Part shown: positions 34,646 through 46,600 of the stretch, in pieces
Position numbering within the stretch: position 1 is the first letter of the stretch
How the letters are laid out: the number at the start of each line of letters is the position of its first letter
DNA from: Vicia villosa
Lineage: Eukaryota > Streptophyta > Magnoliopsida > Fabales > Fabaceae
Length of the DNA stretch: 64,000 nucleotides
Assembly (NCBI RefSeq): GCF_029867415.1
Contig: NC_081184.1
Coordinates: 72,164,616 to 72,228,615, forward strand
Reading direction: 5' to 3'
Notes under the pieces: model-generated
Told to the model about the DNA's origin: nothing
The model's database searches: none
The model's input: the letters and a program-made list of their open reading frames with translations, nothing else
Made by a program: the position numbers and the translations under genes

Positions 34646-36297
34646 TGTAACACCCGTATATTTTAATTTCTAATTTAATTGGAAATTTAATTAATAATTA
34701 GAATTATTGGTGGTTTGTGGAATTTAATTGGAAAAGAATGGTTTATGGTGTTGGGCCATGTGTGATGTTAAGGAATGAGGGGGGTGTTATGTTAGTAAAG
34801 ACCCTATTCTAATTAAAGGTTATTTTATAAAATAATAAGGAATTGGGAAGAAAGGAAGGGAACGTGAAAAGAGTTTGGAAAAAGGGAGAACATGAAAGAA
34901 CTGGAGGATTTGGAACACGAAGAATGTGAAAGAGGAGCAGTAGAGGGAGAGACCAATCAAGAACTCTTGGCTAAGGTAAGGGGGGCCTCTCCGGTTAACA
35001 TTTCTTATCGTGTTTCGGATGATAACATTGATTAGGAATATTGTCTAGGTCAATTGGATTATATGTTAGGTTTAGAGATGTTTTATTGATGAAATTGCAT
35101 AGATTATTGGTTAATAATGTGTTGTTTTGATGTATAATGATGTATGATGATGCAATTGATAATTATTTGGCTGTATATGATGTTTAGAATCGATTTTGGA
35201 CTTAAAATGTGTGAAATCGCAGGGTCTGTCGCAGATCTAAGAATTTGTAAAATTGCAGGTCCGCTAAGCGGAGGGGGTCCGCTAAGCGGGAACCCGACCT
35301 AGTTAGCTTCTGTCGAAGGTCACTAGTGGTCCGCTGAGCGGAGGTTTGAAGGAAGTTCACTTCTGTCGAAGGTCGCTAGTGATTCGCTGAGCGAACCTTG
35401 TTGTGCAGAAATTTTCAAAACTTGAAAATGATGTATCTTTTGAACCGTTGGCCTATTTTGAGTTCCGTTTTGAGTATGATGAACCTCATAAAATAACCTA
35501 TGTGTTTAAATGATGAAATGAGGTGTAACTTTTGATTATTTTAAACCATGATTTGCTTGTTTTGATGAATGATGTGTTGTGGACATATACGATGAGATAT
35601 GACGATACATGTTGTGTTTAAAATATGAGTCGTATGATGATTTGTTTAATTGGATGGTGAAGTTTATAAGATACTCTATGTGAGGATATGAGTAAGATGT
35701 GAATATTTTGTTAGTTTGAAGGATGATATATTGTTGACATATATGATGAAATGTGACAATATAAGATGTGTTTGCAAACATGATTATGTGATGTGATGAT
35801 TGTTGAGAATTGTATAATGATGATTGTTTTGTTTGGATGATGTGAATACATGTATGCTCCTTATGAATGATGATGGTGAGGATTGATACAGATACATGTA
35901 TATTCTTAATGATGATGATGATGATGATTTATTGTATTTGAATGATGCTAATGTATATAAAAATACTTTGATGATGATGATGATGATGGTTTGAGTATTG
36001 GATGATGTTACTCATAGACCTGACGATGATATAAGTATGTTTCATATATGTTTGCATTCATTCATAATCATTTGTTGAGGGCTGAATCCTGATGATGTGG
36101 GGGTTCAGTGAAGGTCATAATTCCCATTGTGTGGAATTTGTGCTGGCAGGGCTGTATCTTGAAGATGTTGGTTTGGTCGGTGGGTTATTCCCATTGATGA
36201 TGTTTGGTACCACATGCATAGTGTCAATTCATTCATATGCATGATTTCATAACATGATTGAATGTGTTTCAGTGTTATGAATTGATGATGTGTTGGT

Positions 36298-37643
36298 TGA
36301 TCGGAAAAATAGCAAGTGTACTATTTTGCCTCTTGTAATAATAGGGAAAATTCCCCGAATGTCGATCTCAGGGACTGCGCAGGAATAATGAGTTCAATTC
36401 AAGGTTCAATTAAACAAAAACTTCAATGGGGTTTTGTTTGGTAATTATAACTTAGCGAAAAGTAAAATAAGCAGTAAATGAAATTAGCTTTGTAACAAAT
36501 ATGAGTAACCTGCTAGGAATAGTGGATGATTGACAATGTAACAACTCTGAAGTTTCTATTGTAACAACTTATTTTCAATAATCAATTACCGGTTCTTAAG
36601 GTTGTTTGATCCTAAGTCCTTAGTGAAAAAACCTTTGATCCTTCATCCTAAACCCTAAGTCCTTAGAAATTTACGATGAAATCAAGCAATTAGTTATCAA
36701 GAATATCCGGTTGCTATAAGGTATTCCTAGTCCTAGGTAATATCTATTATAGCATATTCTCATGAAAGCATTATCAATGGTTGTCCAACCTAAACGATAA
36801 TCATACATCAATTCCAATTTGTCCGAAAGGAAAAGCATTAGAAACATCAAGAGAATAAATCAACAACAGAAAACATGATAGTTATCGCGATTGCAAACTC
36901 AGAGTCATTACAAAGTTCAATCAGAGCCACCCCCTAGCATTGGGGGGTTTAGCTACTCATAGTATTCAAAGAAAACTCAATAATGAATAAAGACATTACA
37001 AGAAATTGGAGGAGATTGAATCTTCAATTGCTTCCGCTCATGAAGACCTTCTTCTCTCCCAAACCCTTGCTTTCTCCAATCTTCTCTTGTATTCTTTTCT
37101 CTAATCTGTCAAAAAGTGTCTTCTCTCTTGCCCTCAAGTTGTTTTTATAATCAATCTTCCATTTAGGTTGAAACCAAATGCCAAGAATACCCTTAATGAT
37201 CCCATTTGAGTGAGGAAACTTATAAACATATATTCAGCCCGCGCTCATCAACACGGGCCGTGTTTCTGCACGCGGGCGCCCGTGTAGATCCTCTGACTTT
37301 GGTTCAAACTTGCATTTCTAGCCACATTTCAACACGGGCCGTGTTTCTGCACGCGGACGCCCGTGTTGACCTCTGAAATCAGCTTTTCCGACTTCTTTTC
37401 ATCCACTCGTGCGCGCCACAAGTTCCTATGATTACATGCATCAACCTATAACACTAACACTACCAAACAAAGGCATAAAGAAGATCTTTTGACATAAAAT
37501 TTAAACCAACTGCAATGCAATACTATAAATTAGTAAATATGATAAACTTAACTTAAAAAGCAATAAAACAACCGAATGTGTTACCGAGATGATAAATTTG
37601 TGCCGGATGAAAGACAAAACTTAATAGAAATGGTGACCGATCA
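36298..37643 (-). repeat. 3' LTR of the Athila-like element
   Basis: GC-rich palindromes ACACGG/CCGTGT (37251-37263) and a nearby CGCGGGCGCCCG (37271-37282), repeated again near 37330-37370, lie upstream of a minus-strand TATA-like TTATAAAAAC at about 37143. The same arrangement occurs in the other LTR. Confidence 0.93.
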
Positions 37644-39253
37644 TAACCCCAAACTTATCTCATTGCTTGTCCTCAAGTAATGTATTGAGACTAAACAGAG
37701 GTCACCATCGAATTTCTCTTCTCCACAATACTGCTTGTGTCTTTCGCAACTTGGATTTTTCCTTCCCGATCAAGCTTATGGTTTCCTGAATCGAACTATC
37801 TACCACACTTTCACATCAGAGGGCTTCTTAACCTGCAAGCTTTTTCACACTCTCACCAGATCTCTCGGGGTTAAAGTGTTTGCACTCACAATACAAAAGT
37901 ATGCAATATCAACTCTTAATTTTGAATCTACTCTATCTTCACTACACAAACAGATTCCACACACTTTATGAGGTCTTTTGGATTGTAACGAAGCTCATGT
38001 ACGGTAGGATAGACAAACGAATGGATAACAAAGGGTTTTGGATTCGGCATTCATGTTATTTTTCTCATTTTTGTGCCTTAATAATAACCTGGGGGTTTAT
38101 TCAACTTTGATTCTTTACTCAAAAAAAATTTTTATGAGCATGTTAGAGTCTTTAGTCACGGCAAGTGCTTTTCTCTTCTTTTTTTTTTTATTTTCTTTTT
38201 TTTTTACGCACTTGCTCTCTTTCTACGAATTGCCACCCCAAACTTAGCTTTTTGCACACTTTATAATTTACAACAATCATGCCGAACAAGGGTAGGAAGT
38301 GTATAGTTATGGATAAACAGGGGTCTAATTTAAACAAAAAGGCTAAGGCTCAACGGGGTTCACAACGGATAAACATAAAGTAAAGGATGGAGAGAAAGGC
38401 TAAGGGTTAAACAAACAACATGCCTCAGTGTGTGTCCTCATGTTGTGCTGTGTAAAAAGAACATACGCAAAATCAGAGTGATAAGGTCATACCTGACTGA
38501 ACTCTCATGATGATATTTTAGTGTTTGGCCTTTATACTCTCACCATGTTGGTTATGCTTACAAGCTTTGAAGCCTCCTCGTGTCATGTGGTTTCTCTTCC
38601 GACTCGGGTATACCATACAACCATTTCGGTCAGGTGTTACCAAATCGCGTCCAACCTTTAATTTTATCATTTCATGGCTGCATCAACTTCCAGGGTGCCT
38701 CGGGAGATCAAGTATGGGGTGTATCTTTCATCCACTAGCTATCAATCTCGGATTCATCCAACAACTATCTTTCACTCTGTAACACAATGGTATACCAAAG
38801 ACGAATAGAAATTCTAAAAACAAAATAACCTAAAAACACAAACAAGAGAAATTCAAGAAACCCCCCCCCCCCACACTTGAACTAAACATTGACCTCAATG
38901 TTTTAGCCCACTGCGGAAAGGACTCACATAGGGTACATCAACTCCAGCTGCCGCTTTCAAGCTTTCACCAGAGAAATCCCCTTTTTATTACCTGAAATAA
39001 AACAAACAAAAAGAAAAATTAATTATTAAAAGTGTGGGTTGCCTCCCACAAAGCGCTTCGTTTAACGTCGCATGGCTCGACGGTCCAATACCCTTTATTA
39101 AGGAGGGTACTTCCTCCTCCAAACTTGGTTGCTTGTCACTTCCGCAACCACAAACTTATGAAGCCGAGAAGTAGGGATCACTTTTCTCTTCAAGTTACTA
39201 CCCACTTTCATCTTCTCACCTTTACTTTCCACTGTTTTCTTCTTCTTGATTTC
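37644..39253 (-). other. Long 3' UTR of the Athila-like element, no gene
   Basis: Minus-strand landmarks are the polypurine tract at 37644-37658, a second AAGTTTGGGGTGGC near 38235-38250, the post-env-type motif AAGTGTGGGG with a C/G run at 38861-38872, and the integrase-env spacer block GACGTTAAACGAAGCGC at 39050-39070. The last two normally flank genes that are missing here, so they mark deletion scars. Frames such as 37735-37971 are not protein-like. Confidence 0.65.
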
Positions 39254-41593
39254 TTAAATTACCGCGGGAATTTTTATAGGTGTATGAGCTGAGGCCACCT
39301 TAGAGATGATACTTGAAATTTTTTCAGGATGATGTGGACTTTTGTTGGCTCCCTCACTTCTGATCATACCAACTTTAGATTGATTATTCCCACCAGCAGC
39401 TTGTTTTTTGACTTCTAACACCTTCAGTGTTACCTCCTCATCAAATGATTTAACTACGAGTTCCCCTTTTTCAATATCCAAATTGCAGCGACTAGTAAGC
39501 AGAAATGGTCGCCCAAGAAGGATTGGAGTCTCTTCATCCTCAGGAATGTCCAGGATGTGGAAATCAACTGGGAAGACAAACTTATCAATCTCTACCAATA
39601 CATCTTCAGCTATCCCATATGATTGCTTAATGGTATGATTAGCGAATTTCAACTTTGTCTCACTCTCGCTTATCTTTCCAATGTCAAGCTTTTTGAAAAT
39701 AGACAATGGCATTAAACTTACACTAGAACCAAAATCAATTAACACCTTCTTGAACGATCTATCATTGATAGTGCAAGGAATTGCCACTGCTCCAGGGTCT
39801 TTCTTCTTGATTGGGATCCTCCTTTCTGGTGAGACTCTACCACACTTTTCAGTTACCACTTCAGGTTCCCCTCCTACAGGTCTCTTTTTAGAAATCACTT
39901 CTTTCATGAATTTCTTGTACAAAGGCATATTCTCTAGTGCTTCAAAGAAGGGTAAGTTAATCTCTAACTTTTTGAACATTGCAGCAAACTTCTCAAAATC
40001 CTTCTCTTTCGAATCCTTCTTGGCTACTCTAGAGGGGAATGGTAATTTAATCACCGGTTTAGCCTCCTTTTTATTTTTCTCTTCAAGTGGCTTAATCGGT
40101 AGTACCACTACTTCAGGTTCTTTCACATTCTCTCTTATTTCAAGATCTACCTCTATTACCAAGTTGTCATCTATTTCCTTTTTTTCTTCAGACTCTGGTA
40201 TTTTATGACTTCTTGTTGTGACAACATTGATATTCTCTTGGTTTTTTGGATTTTTCACAGTTGAGCTCGGAAGGGTACCTTGTGCCTGTAGAGTGAGATG
40301 TTGTGCTATCTGACCCACTTGAACTTCCAGATTTTTGATTGAAGCTGTGGTGTTCCTATGGTTGTTTCTCGTCTCTTCTTGAAACAGAGAACATTGTTCG
40401 GTCAGTCTCTCAATAGCTACTTCCCATTCTGCCTTCTGAGGCACTTGTTGTTGCTGATCTTTCCAAGAGAAGTTTGGATGATTCTTCCACCCCAGATTAT
40501 AGGTGTTAGAATAAGGATGGTTCTGCTTCAAGAACTTGATTTCTTCAATTTGTTGAGGAGTTGCAAAACAATACACAGTTTGGTAAGGGCCGCTACAAAT
40601 CTCACAGCTGACAGTCTGAGTCGGTTGAACTTGAGCGACAGTTTGAGTCTCAACAGTCATCTTCTTTAGTCTTCTCTCAACTTCAGCTGCAATTTGGTCT
40701 TCCATTTTTATAACTTGATTAGCCAACTTCAAATCAATTATCCCTTCAGGATGGCTTACACTACGGTCATATAATTCCAAATGCTCATTCGCAGCAATAG
40801 CTTCAATGATTTTCTTGATACCAGTGGCTGTTGAGAAATTAGTTGAGCCACCGGCTGCCGTATCGATCAACTGCTTTGTCTTTATTTTAAGCCCATTAAC
40901 AAATACTTGCATCTGTTCAGTATGATCCATGTTATGAGTTGGGCATGCTACGAGGATCCTCTTGAATCTTTTTTAGGCATCTCCCAACGGTTCACCCTCT
41001 TTCTGCTTAAAGTTCAGAATTTCATACCTTTTTCTTAGAAAGACTGACGCTGGAAAATACTCATTCAGGAAGGCCTTTTCCATCTCTTCCCACGATGTGA
41101 TACTGCCCGCTGGGAGGGAATAGAACCACTCTTCTGCTTCTTCTGCCAAGGTGAATGGGAACATTCTCAGCTTCTTGGCCTCTTCCGTATGACCTTCGAT
41201 TTTTAAAGTTGTACTCATGGTCAGAAATCTCTGTAAGTGCTTGTTTGCATCTTCATTAACCTTTCCGGTGAAAGGCTTTCTTTCGAGTTGAGTGATGGTG
41301 CTTGGATGCAATTGAAAATTAGGAACATTCACCAGTTGGTTGACAATAGTTAGTCTTCCTCCCGGTGTGTTTCTAGCACCATAGTCTCCGAGAAGTCTCT
41401 CTGGTGGTGGTACCTCGCCCATGATCTCTTCTTCACTTTCGGTGTCTGAACCAGAATGAACTGTAATCACTTCTTCCTCTGATTCCAGTTTAGCTTGACG
41501 AGCTTGTCTGCGCCTTGCGTGAAAAGTCCTTTCAATTTCTGCGTCAAAAAGAAATTTTGCTGAGGCCTTACCTCGCATAAACAGATTAGACAA
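39254..41593 (-). pseudogene. Athila-type gag-protease, one in-frame stop
   Basis: Frames 41593-40973 and 40930-39254 are the same phase, broken by one TAA at 40973, between GEPLGDA and KRFKRILVACPTHN. The gag core (FQLHPSTITQLERKPFTG, KKLRMFPFTLAEEAEEWFYS, YFPASVFLRKRYEI) is followed by a zinc-knuckle-like CEICSGPYQTVYC. Next come YSNTYNLGWKNHPNFSW, an acidic/basic linker, and an aspartic protease with LIDFGSSVSLMPLSIFKKLD and ILLGRPFL. The protease active site has DFGSS rather than the usual D-L-G-A-S. The protein ends after the protease, with no RT fused. It would supply only structural protein and protease. Confidence 0.9.
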
Positions 41594-41621
41594 TTATTAG
41601 AATGAGGAACAAAAATAAAAT

Positions 41622-41623
<2 letters not shown>

Positions 41624-41660
<37 letters not shown>
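41624..41660. repeat. Short (AT)n tract in the element leader
   Basis: An alternating A/T tract lies between the gag start and the primer site of the Athila-like element. Confidence 0.85.
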
Positions 41661-41663
<3 letters not shown>

Positions 41664-41740
41664 TAGAAAATAAAATTTTAGTCGCAGAGCAACAAAATTC
41701 TAATTGAAATAATTCTAAAAACTCTATAATCTTCGGCAGT

Positions 41741-41757
41741 CCCCGGCAACGGCGCCA
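41741..41757 (-). promoter_or_regulatory. tRNA-Asp primer binding site, Athila-like element
   Basis: The plus strand is CCCCGGCAACGGCGCCA, an exact tRNA-Asp 3' end, six bases from the LTR terminus at 41764. Confidence 0.93.
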
Positions 41758-41763
41758 AAAACT

Positions 41764-43109
41764 TGATCGGAAAAATAGCAAGTGTACTATTTTGCCTCTT
41801 GTAGTAGTAGGGAAAATTTCCCGAATGTCGATCTCAGGGACTGCGCAGGAATAATGAGTTCAATTCAAGGTTCAATTAAACAAAAACTTCAATGGGGTTT
41901 TGTTTGGTAATTATAACTTAGCGAAAAGTAAAATAAGCAGTAAATGAAATTAGCTTTGTAACAAATATGAGTAACCTGCTAGGGATAGTGGATGATTGAC
42001 GATGTAACAACTCTGAAGTTTCTATTGCAACAACTTATTTTCAATCATCAATTATCGGTTCTTAAGGTTGTTTGATCCTAAGTCCTTAGTGAAAAAACCT
42101 TTGATCCTTCATCCTAAACCCTAAGTCCTTAGAAATTTACGATGAAATCAAGCAATTAGTTATCAAGAATATCCAGTTGCTATAAGGTATTCCTAGTCCT
42201 AGGTAATATCTATTATAGCATATTCTCATGAAAGCATTATCAATGGTTGTCCAACCTAAACGTTAATCATACATCAATTCCGATTTGTCCGAAAGGAAAA
42301 GCATTAGAAACATCAAGAGAATAAATCAACAATAGAAAACATGATAGTTATCTCGATTGCAAACTCAGAGTCATTACAAAGTTCAATCAGAGCCACCCCT
42401 TAGCATTGGGGGGTTTAGCTACTCATAGTATTCAAAGAAAACTCAATAATGAGTAAAGACATTACAAGAAATTGGAGGAGATTGAATCTTCAATTGCTTC
42501 CGTTCATGAATACCTTCTTCTCTCCCAAACCCTTGCTTTCTCCAATCTTCTCTTGTATTCTTTTCTCTAATCTGTCAAAAAGTGTATTCTCTCTTGCCCT
42601 CAAGTTATTTTTATAATCAATCTTCCATTTAGGTTGAAACCAAATGCCAAGAATACCCTTAATGATCCCATTTGAGTGAGGAATCTTATAAACATATATT
42701 CAGCCCGCGCTCATCAACACGGGCCGTGTTTCTCCACGCGGGCGCCCGTGTAGATCCTCTGACTTTGGTTCAAACTTGCATTTCCAGCCACATTTCAACA
42801 CGGGGCGTGTTTCTGCACGCGGGCGCCCGTGTTGACCTCTGAAATCAGCTTTTCCGGCTTCTTTTCATCCACTTGTGCGCTCCACAAGTTCCTATGATTA
42901 CACGCATCAACCTATAACACTAACACTACCAAACAAAGGCATAAAGAAGATCTTTTGACATAAACTTTAAACCAACTGCAATGCAATACTATAAATTAGT
43001 AAATATGATAAACTTAACTTAAAAAGCAATAAAACAACCGAATGTGTTACCGAGATGATAAAGTTGTGCCGGATGAAAGACAAATCTTAATAGAAATGGT
43101 GACCGATCA
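41764..43109 (-). repeat. 5' LTR of the Athila-like element
   Basis: The same length and ends as the copy at 36298. It carries the same pair of GC-rich palindromes, with small changes such as GGGGCGTGT for GGGCCGTGT at about 42800. Confidence 0.93.
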
Positions 43110-43187
43110 TTGGTTGCGTATTTTGTTGAATTGTCTGAATATATTATGATTGGGTGAATGATATAACTATGATGTGTTATTATTTAT

Positions 43188-43623
43188 TGTGAGATATTGG
43201 ATCGAACTCTAGTATTGTCGAAGGATAGCTTCTTGGTTCGACAGAATTAAGCATGAAGTCGAAGGTTGTTCACATGCTTGTGTCGAAGATGCTAGGGTTG
43301 TTAGCATGTTAAATTAGGTTTTAGTGTTTAAACCCTAATTTGTTAAGTTAGCTTGTTTATTAAGTTGGCTTGTGTAATGGGTCTTGTGGAAAAAGCCCAT
43401 TAGTTAGTATGTTAGGTTTTATTATAAATAGCATACTAGTCTCTCATCATTGCTAAGCTGCAAATCCTAATTTAGGGTGAGAGAGGTTATTTGTTATTCT
43501 TGTAAACTTGTAATCTTGTTTTAAGAGAAAGTAAAAGAATAACGGTTATAACCAATTATTGTGTTCTTCTTCTCCCCTATAATTCCCTATTATACTTTGT
43601 TATTGGTATCGTTTTTCACAACA
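43188..43623 (+). repeat. Left copia LTR
   Basis: It runs from TGTGAGATATTGG to TTCACAACA. A TATA-like TTATAAATAG lies at about 43421-43430, followed by the likely transcription start region. The first 125 bp contain five TCGA words. Confidence 0.96.
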
Positions 43624-43626
43624 AAT

Positions 43627-43644
43627 TGGTGCGGTGAGCGTGGA
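43627..43644 (+). promoter_or_regulatory. tRNA-Phe primer binding site
   Basis: TGGTGCGGTGAGCGTGGA is the exact complement of the 3' 18 nt of plant tRNA-Phe (ending CTCACCGCACCA) as I recall it. It starts three bases after the LTR and ends only four bases before the gag-pol ATG. Confidence 0.85.
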
Positions 43645-43648
43645 GAAG

Positions 43649-46600
43649 ATGCCTTCAACAAAGTATGAGATTGAAAAGTTCACCGGAGTGAATGATTTCG
43701 GTCTGTGGCGCTTGAAGATGAAAGCCCTACTGGTTCAGCAGGGTTGTTTGGAAGCGTTGAAGGGAGAGGCAGCCATGAATGCAGAATTGACGGCAGCGGA
43801 GAAGACGAATATGATCGAGAAAGCACACAGCGCAATTTTGTTGAGCCTTGGTGATAAGGTTCTCCGGCAGGTATCAAAGGAGACGATAGCATCAGGGTTA
43901 TGGGTGAAACTTGAAAGTTTGTATATGACCAAATCGCTGGTAAATCGACTCTACCTGAAGCAAGCTTTGTATTCATTCAAGATGATTGAAGACAAAGTAT
44001 TGGCTGAGCAGTTGGATATGTTCAACAAGCTGATTCTTGATCTTGAAAATATTGATGTGAAGATCGATGATGAAGATCAAGCGCTGTTACTATTGTGTTC
44101 TTTGCCTCGATCACATGCTCACTTCAAAGAAACTCTCTTGTATGGAAGGGAGTCCCTGACGTTTGAAGAAGTTCAATCAGCCTTGTACTCTAAGGACTTG
44201 AATGAACGAAAGGAGCATAAACCTTCGACTGTTGGCGAAGGTTTGGCCGTTAAAGGAAAACTCTTACGAAAGGATGGTAAGTTTGACAAGAAGAAAGGCA
44301 AAAGCCAGTCGAAGTCTTACGGTGGCGAAGCATCTGGCATTCGATGCTACCATTGTAAGAAGGAGGGTCACACAAGAAAGGTGTGCCCTGAACGCCTGAA
44401 ATATCATGGAGGTAAGGATAATGGCAACGCTGCCATTGTTCAAGATGATTTCGAATCATCTGGTGTTCTTGTGGTTTCAAGCAGTGACTCTAAGAAGGAG
44501 TGGATTATGGATTCAGGTTGCACTTGGCACATGACTCCAAACAAAGACTTGTTCGAGGAATTATGTGATCAAGATGGTGGATCAGTATTGCTGGGAAACA
44601 ACAAGGCTTGCAAGATTGCAGGTGTTGGATCTGTGAGATTCAAGCTCCATGATGAGTCAATAAGGTTGTTGACTGAAGTCAGGTATGTTCCTGATTTGAA
44701 GAGAAATTTGCTTTCTCTTGGTGAATTCGACAAGAAAGGATATGTTTTCCAAGGAGAGAAAAGTATCCTAAGAGTCATGAAGGGGTCGAAGGAAGTCTTG
44801 AGAGGCGTGAAGAAACAAGGCTTGTATACCCTTGAGGCTGAAGTTGTAAGTGGTTCGACAAATGTTGTATCCACGAAACCTTTGTCGAAGACAGAAATCT
44901 GGCACATGAGATTGGGCCATGTCAGTGAAAGGGGTCTGGTCGAATTAGGGAAACAAAATCTGCTTGGTGGAGACAAAGTCGAAAAGCTGAAGTTTTGTGA
45001 ACCCTGTGTACTTGGAAAATCTTGCAGAGTGAAGTTCAACAAAGGCAAACAAAGAACACATGGATCCCTTGATTACATCCATGCTGATCTTTGGGGGCCT
45101 GCAAGGTGTCCATCACATTCCGGAGCAAGGTATTTTCTATCCATAGTAGATGATTATTCCAGAAAATTATGGGTATTCATCCAGAAGACTAAGGATGAAA
45201 CTTTTGAGAATTTCAAAAGTTGGAAGACTCTGGTTGAAAATCAGACGGGCAGAAAGGTCAAGAGGTTGAGAACCGACAATGGCCTTGAATTTTGCAATGA
45301 GGCATTCGACAGTTTTTGTGCTGCCTCTGGTATTGCAAGGCATAGAACTACTGCAGGTACTCCACAGCAAAATGGTTTGGCTGAAAGGTTTAATCGAACT
45401 ATTTTGGAGAGAGTCAGATGCATGTTGACTAGTGCGGGGTTAACAAAGGTGTTCTGGGCTGAGGCTGTTTCGACAGCAACATATCTGATAAACAGATGTC
45501 CTTCGACAGCGTTAGATATGAAGACACCTGAAGAAGTTTGGTCGGGACATCCATCAGATCTCGACAAACTGAGAGTATTTGGCTGCGTAGCCTATGCTCA
45601 CATTAGGCAAGACAAGGTCGAACCTAGAGCTCTGAAATGCATGTTCATGGGATACCCTGAAGGAGTCAAAGCTTATAGGCTATGGTGCCTAGAGCCAGGT
45701 CACAGGAGGTGTATCACCAGTCGAGATGTAGTTTTCAATGAAGCTGAAATGGCTTTTAAGAAAACTGATGATGTTGGTCGAAGTACAGAAACATCTGACG
45801 AAGAGCTGGAACAGGTAGAGATTCCTGTTGAGGTGGAGCATGTTGATGCTGAATTGCATATCCCAGATGAAGTCGAAGAAGAAGCAGAAGATGCTGAAGT
45901 TGAGGAAACTGACGATGACTACCTATTGTCGAGAGATAGGTCGAGAAGAGTCATCAAGCCACCTCAGAGACTTGGATATGCAGATCTTATAGCTTATGCC
46001 TTAATCTCTGCAAGTGAGGTTCTAGACGAAGAACCTAGAGACTATAAGGAAGTTATGAGGAGTCGAAATAAGACTGAATGGCTGAAGGCCATGGATGATG
46101 AGATGAAATCTCTTCATGATAATCATACTTGGGAACTGATCAAGAAACCTGTTGGGGCAAGGTTAGTCAGCTGTAAATGGATTTTCAAAGTTAAGGAAGG
46201 AATTGAAGGAGTGACGTCGAAAAGATACAAGGCAAGGTTAGTTGCAAGGGGTTTCACTCAGAAAGAAGGTGTCGACTTCAATGATGTGTTTTCTCCTGTT
46301 GTGAAGCATAGGTCCATTCGAATGTTGCTTGCCATGGTAGCACAGTTCGATCTTGAACTGGAACAGATGGATGTGAAGACTGCGTTCTTGTATGGTGATC
46401 TAGATGAAACGATCCTGATGAGGCAACCTGAAGGGTATGTCGAAAAGGGGAAGGAAGATTATGTGTGCAAGTTAAAGAGATCTTTGTATGGGCTGAAACA
46501 ATCTCCTCGACAGTGGAATAGGAGATTCGACAAGTTCATGGCACGCATAAGTTTCATTAGAAGTCAGTTCGACCACTGCGTTTACTTCAGATTTTGACCT

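Larger units (their letters stand above)
36298..43109 (-). mobile_element. Non-autonomous Athila-like element carrying gag-protease only (minus)
   Basis: Two 1,346-bp LTRs (36298-37643 and 41764-43109) start TGATCGG and end CCGATCA. The element is flanked by the perfect TSD TTGGT (36293-36297 and 43110-43114). A tRNA-Asp primer site adjoins the right LTR and a purine tract (AAGTTTGGGGTTA, minus) adjoins the left. The interior codes for gag and protease, but RT, RNase H, integrase and env are absent. The LTRs differ by roughly two per cent by eye, older than the copia insertion next to it. Confidence 0.93.

Noticed and set aside
38038..38247. Hydrophobic ORF resembling a membrane protein
   Set aside because: The hydrophobic stretch comes from a poly(T) run in the Athila-like 3' UTR; there is no supporting context.
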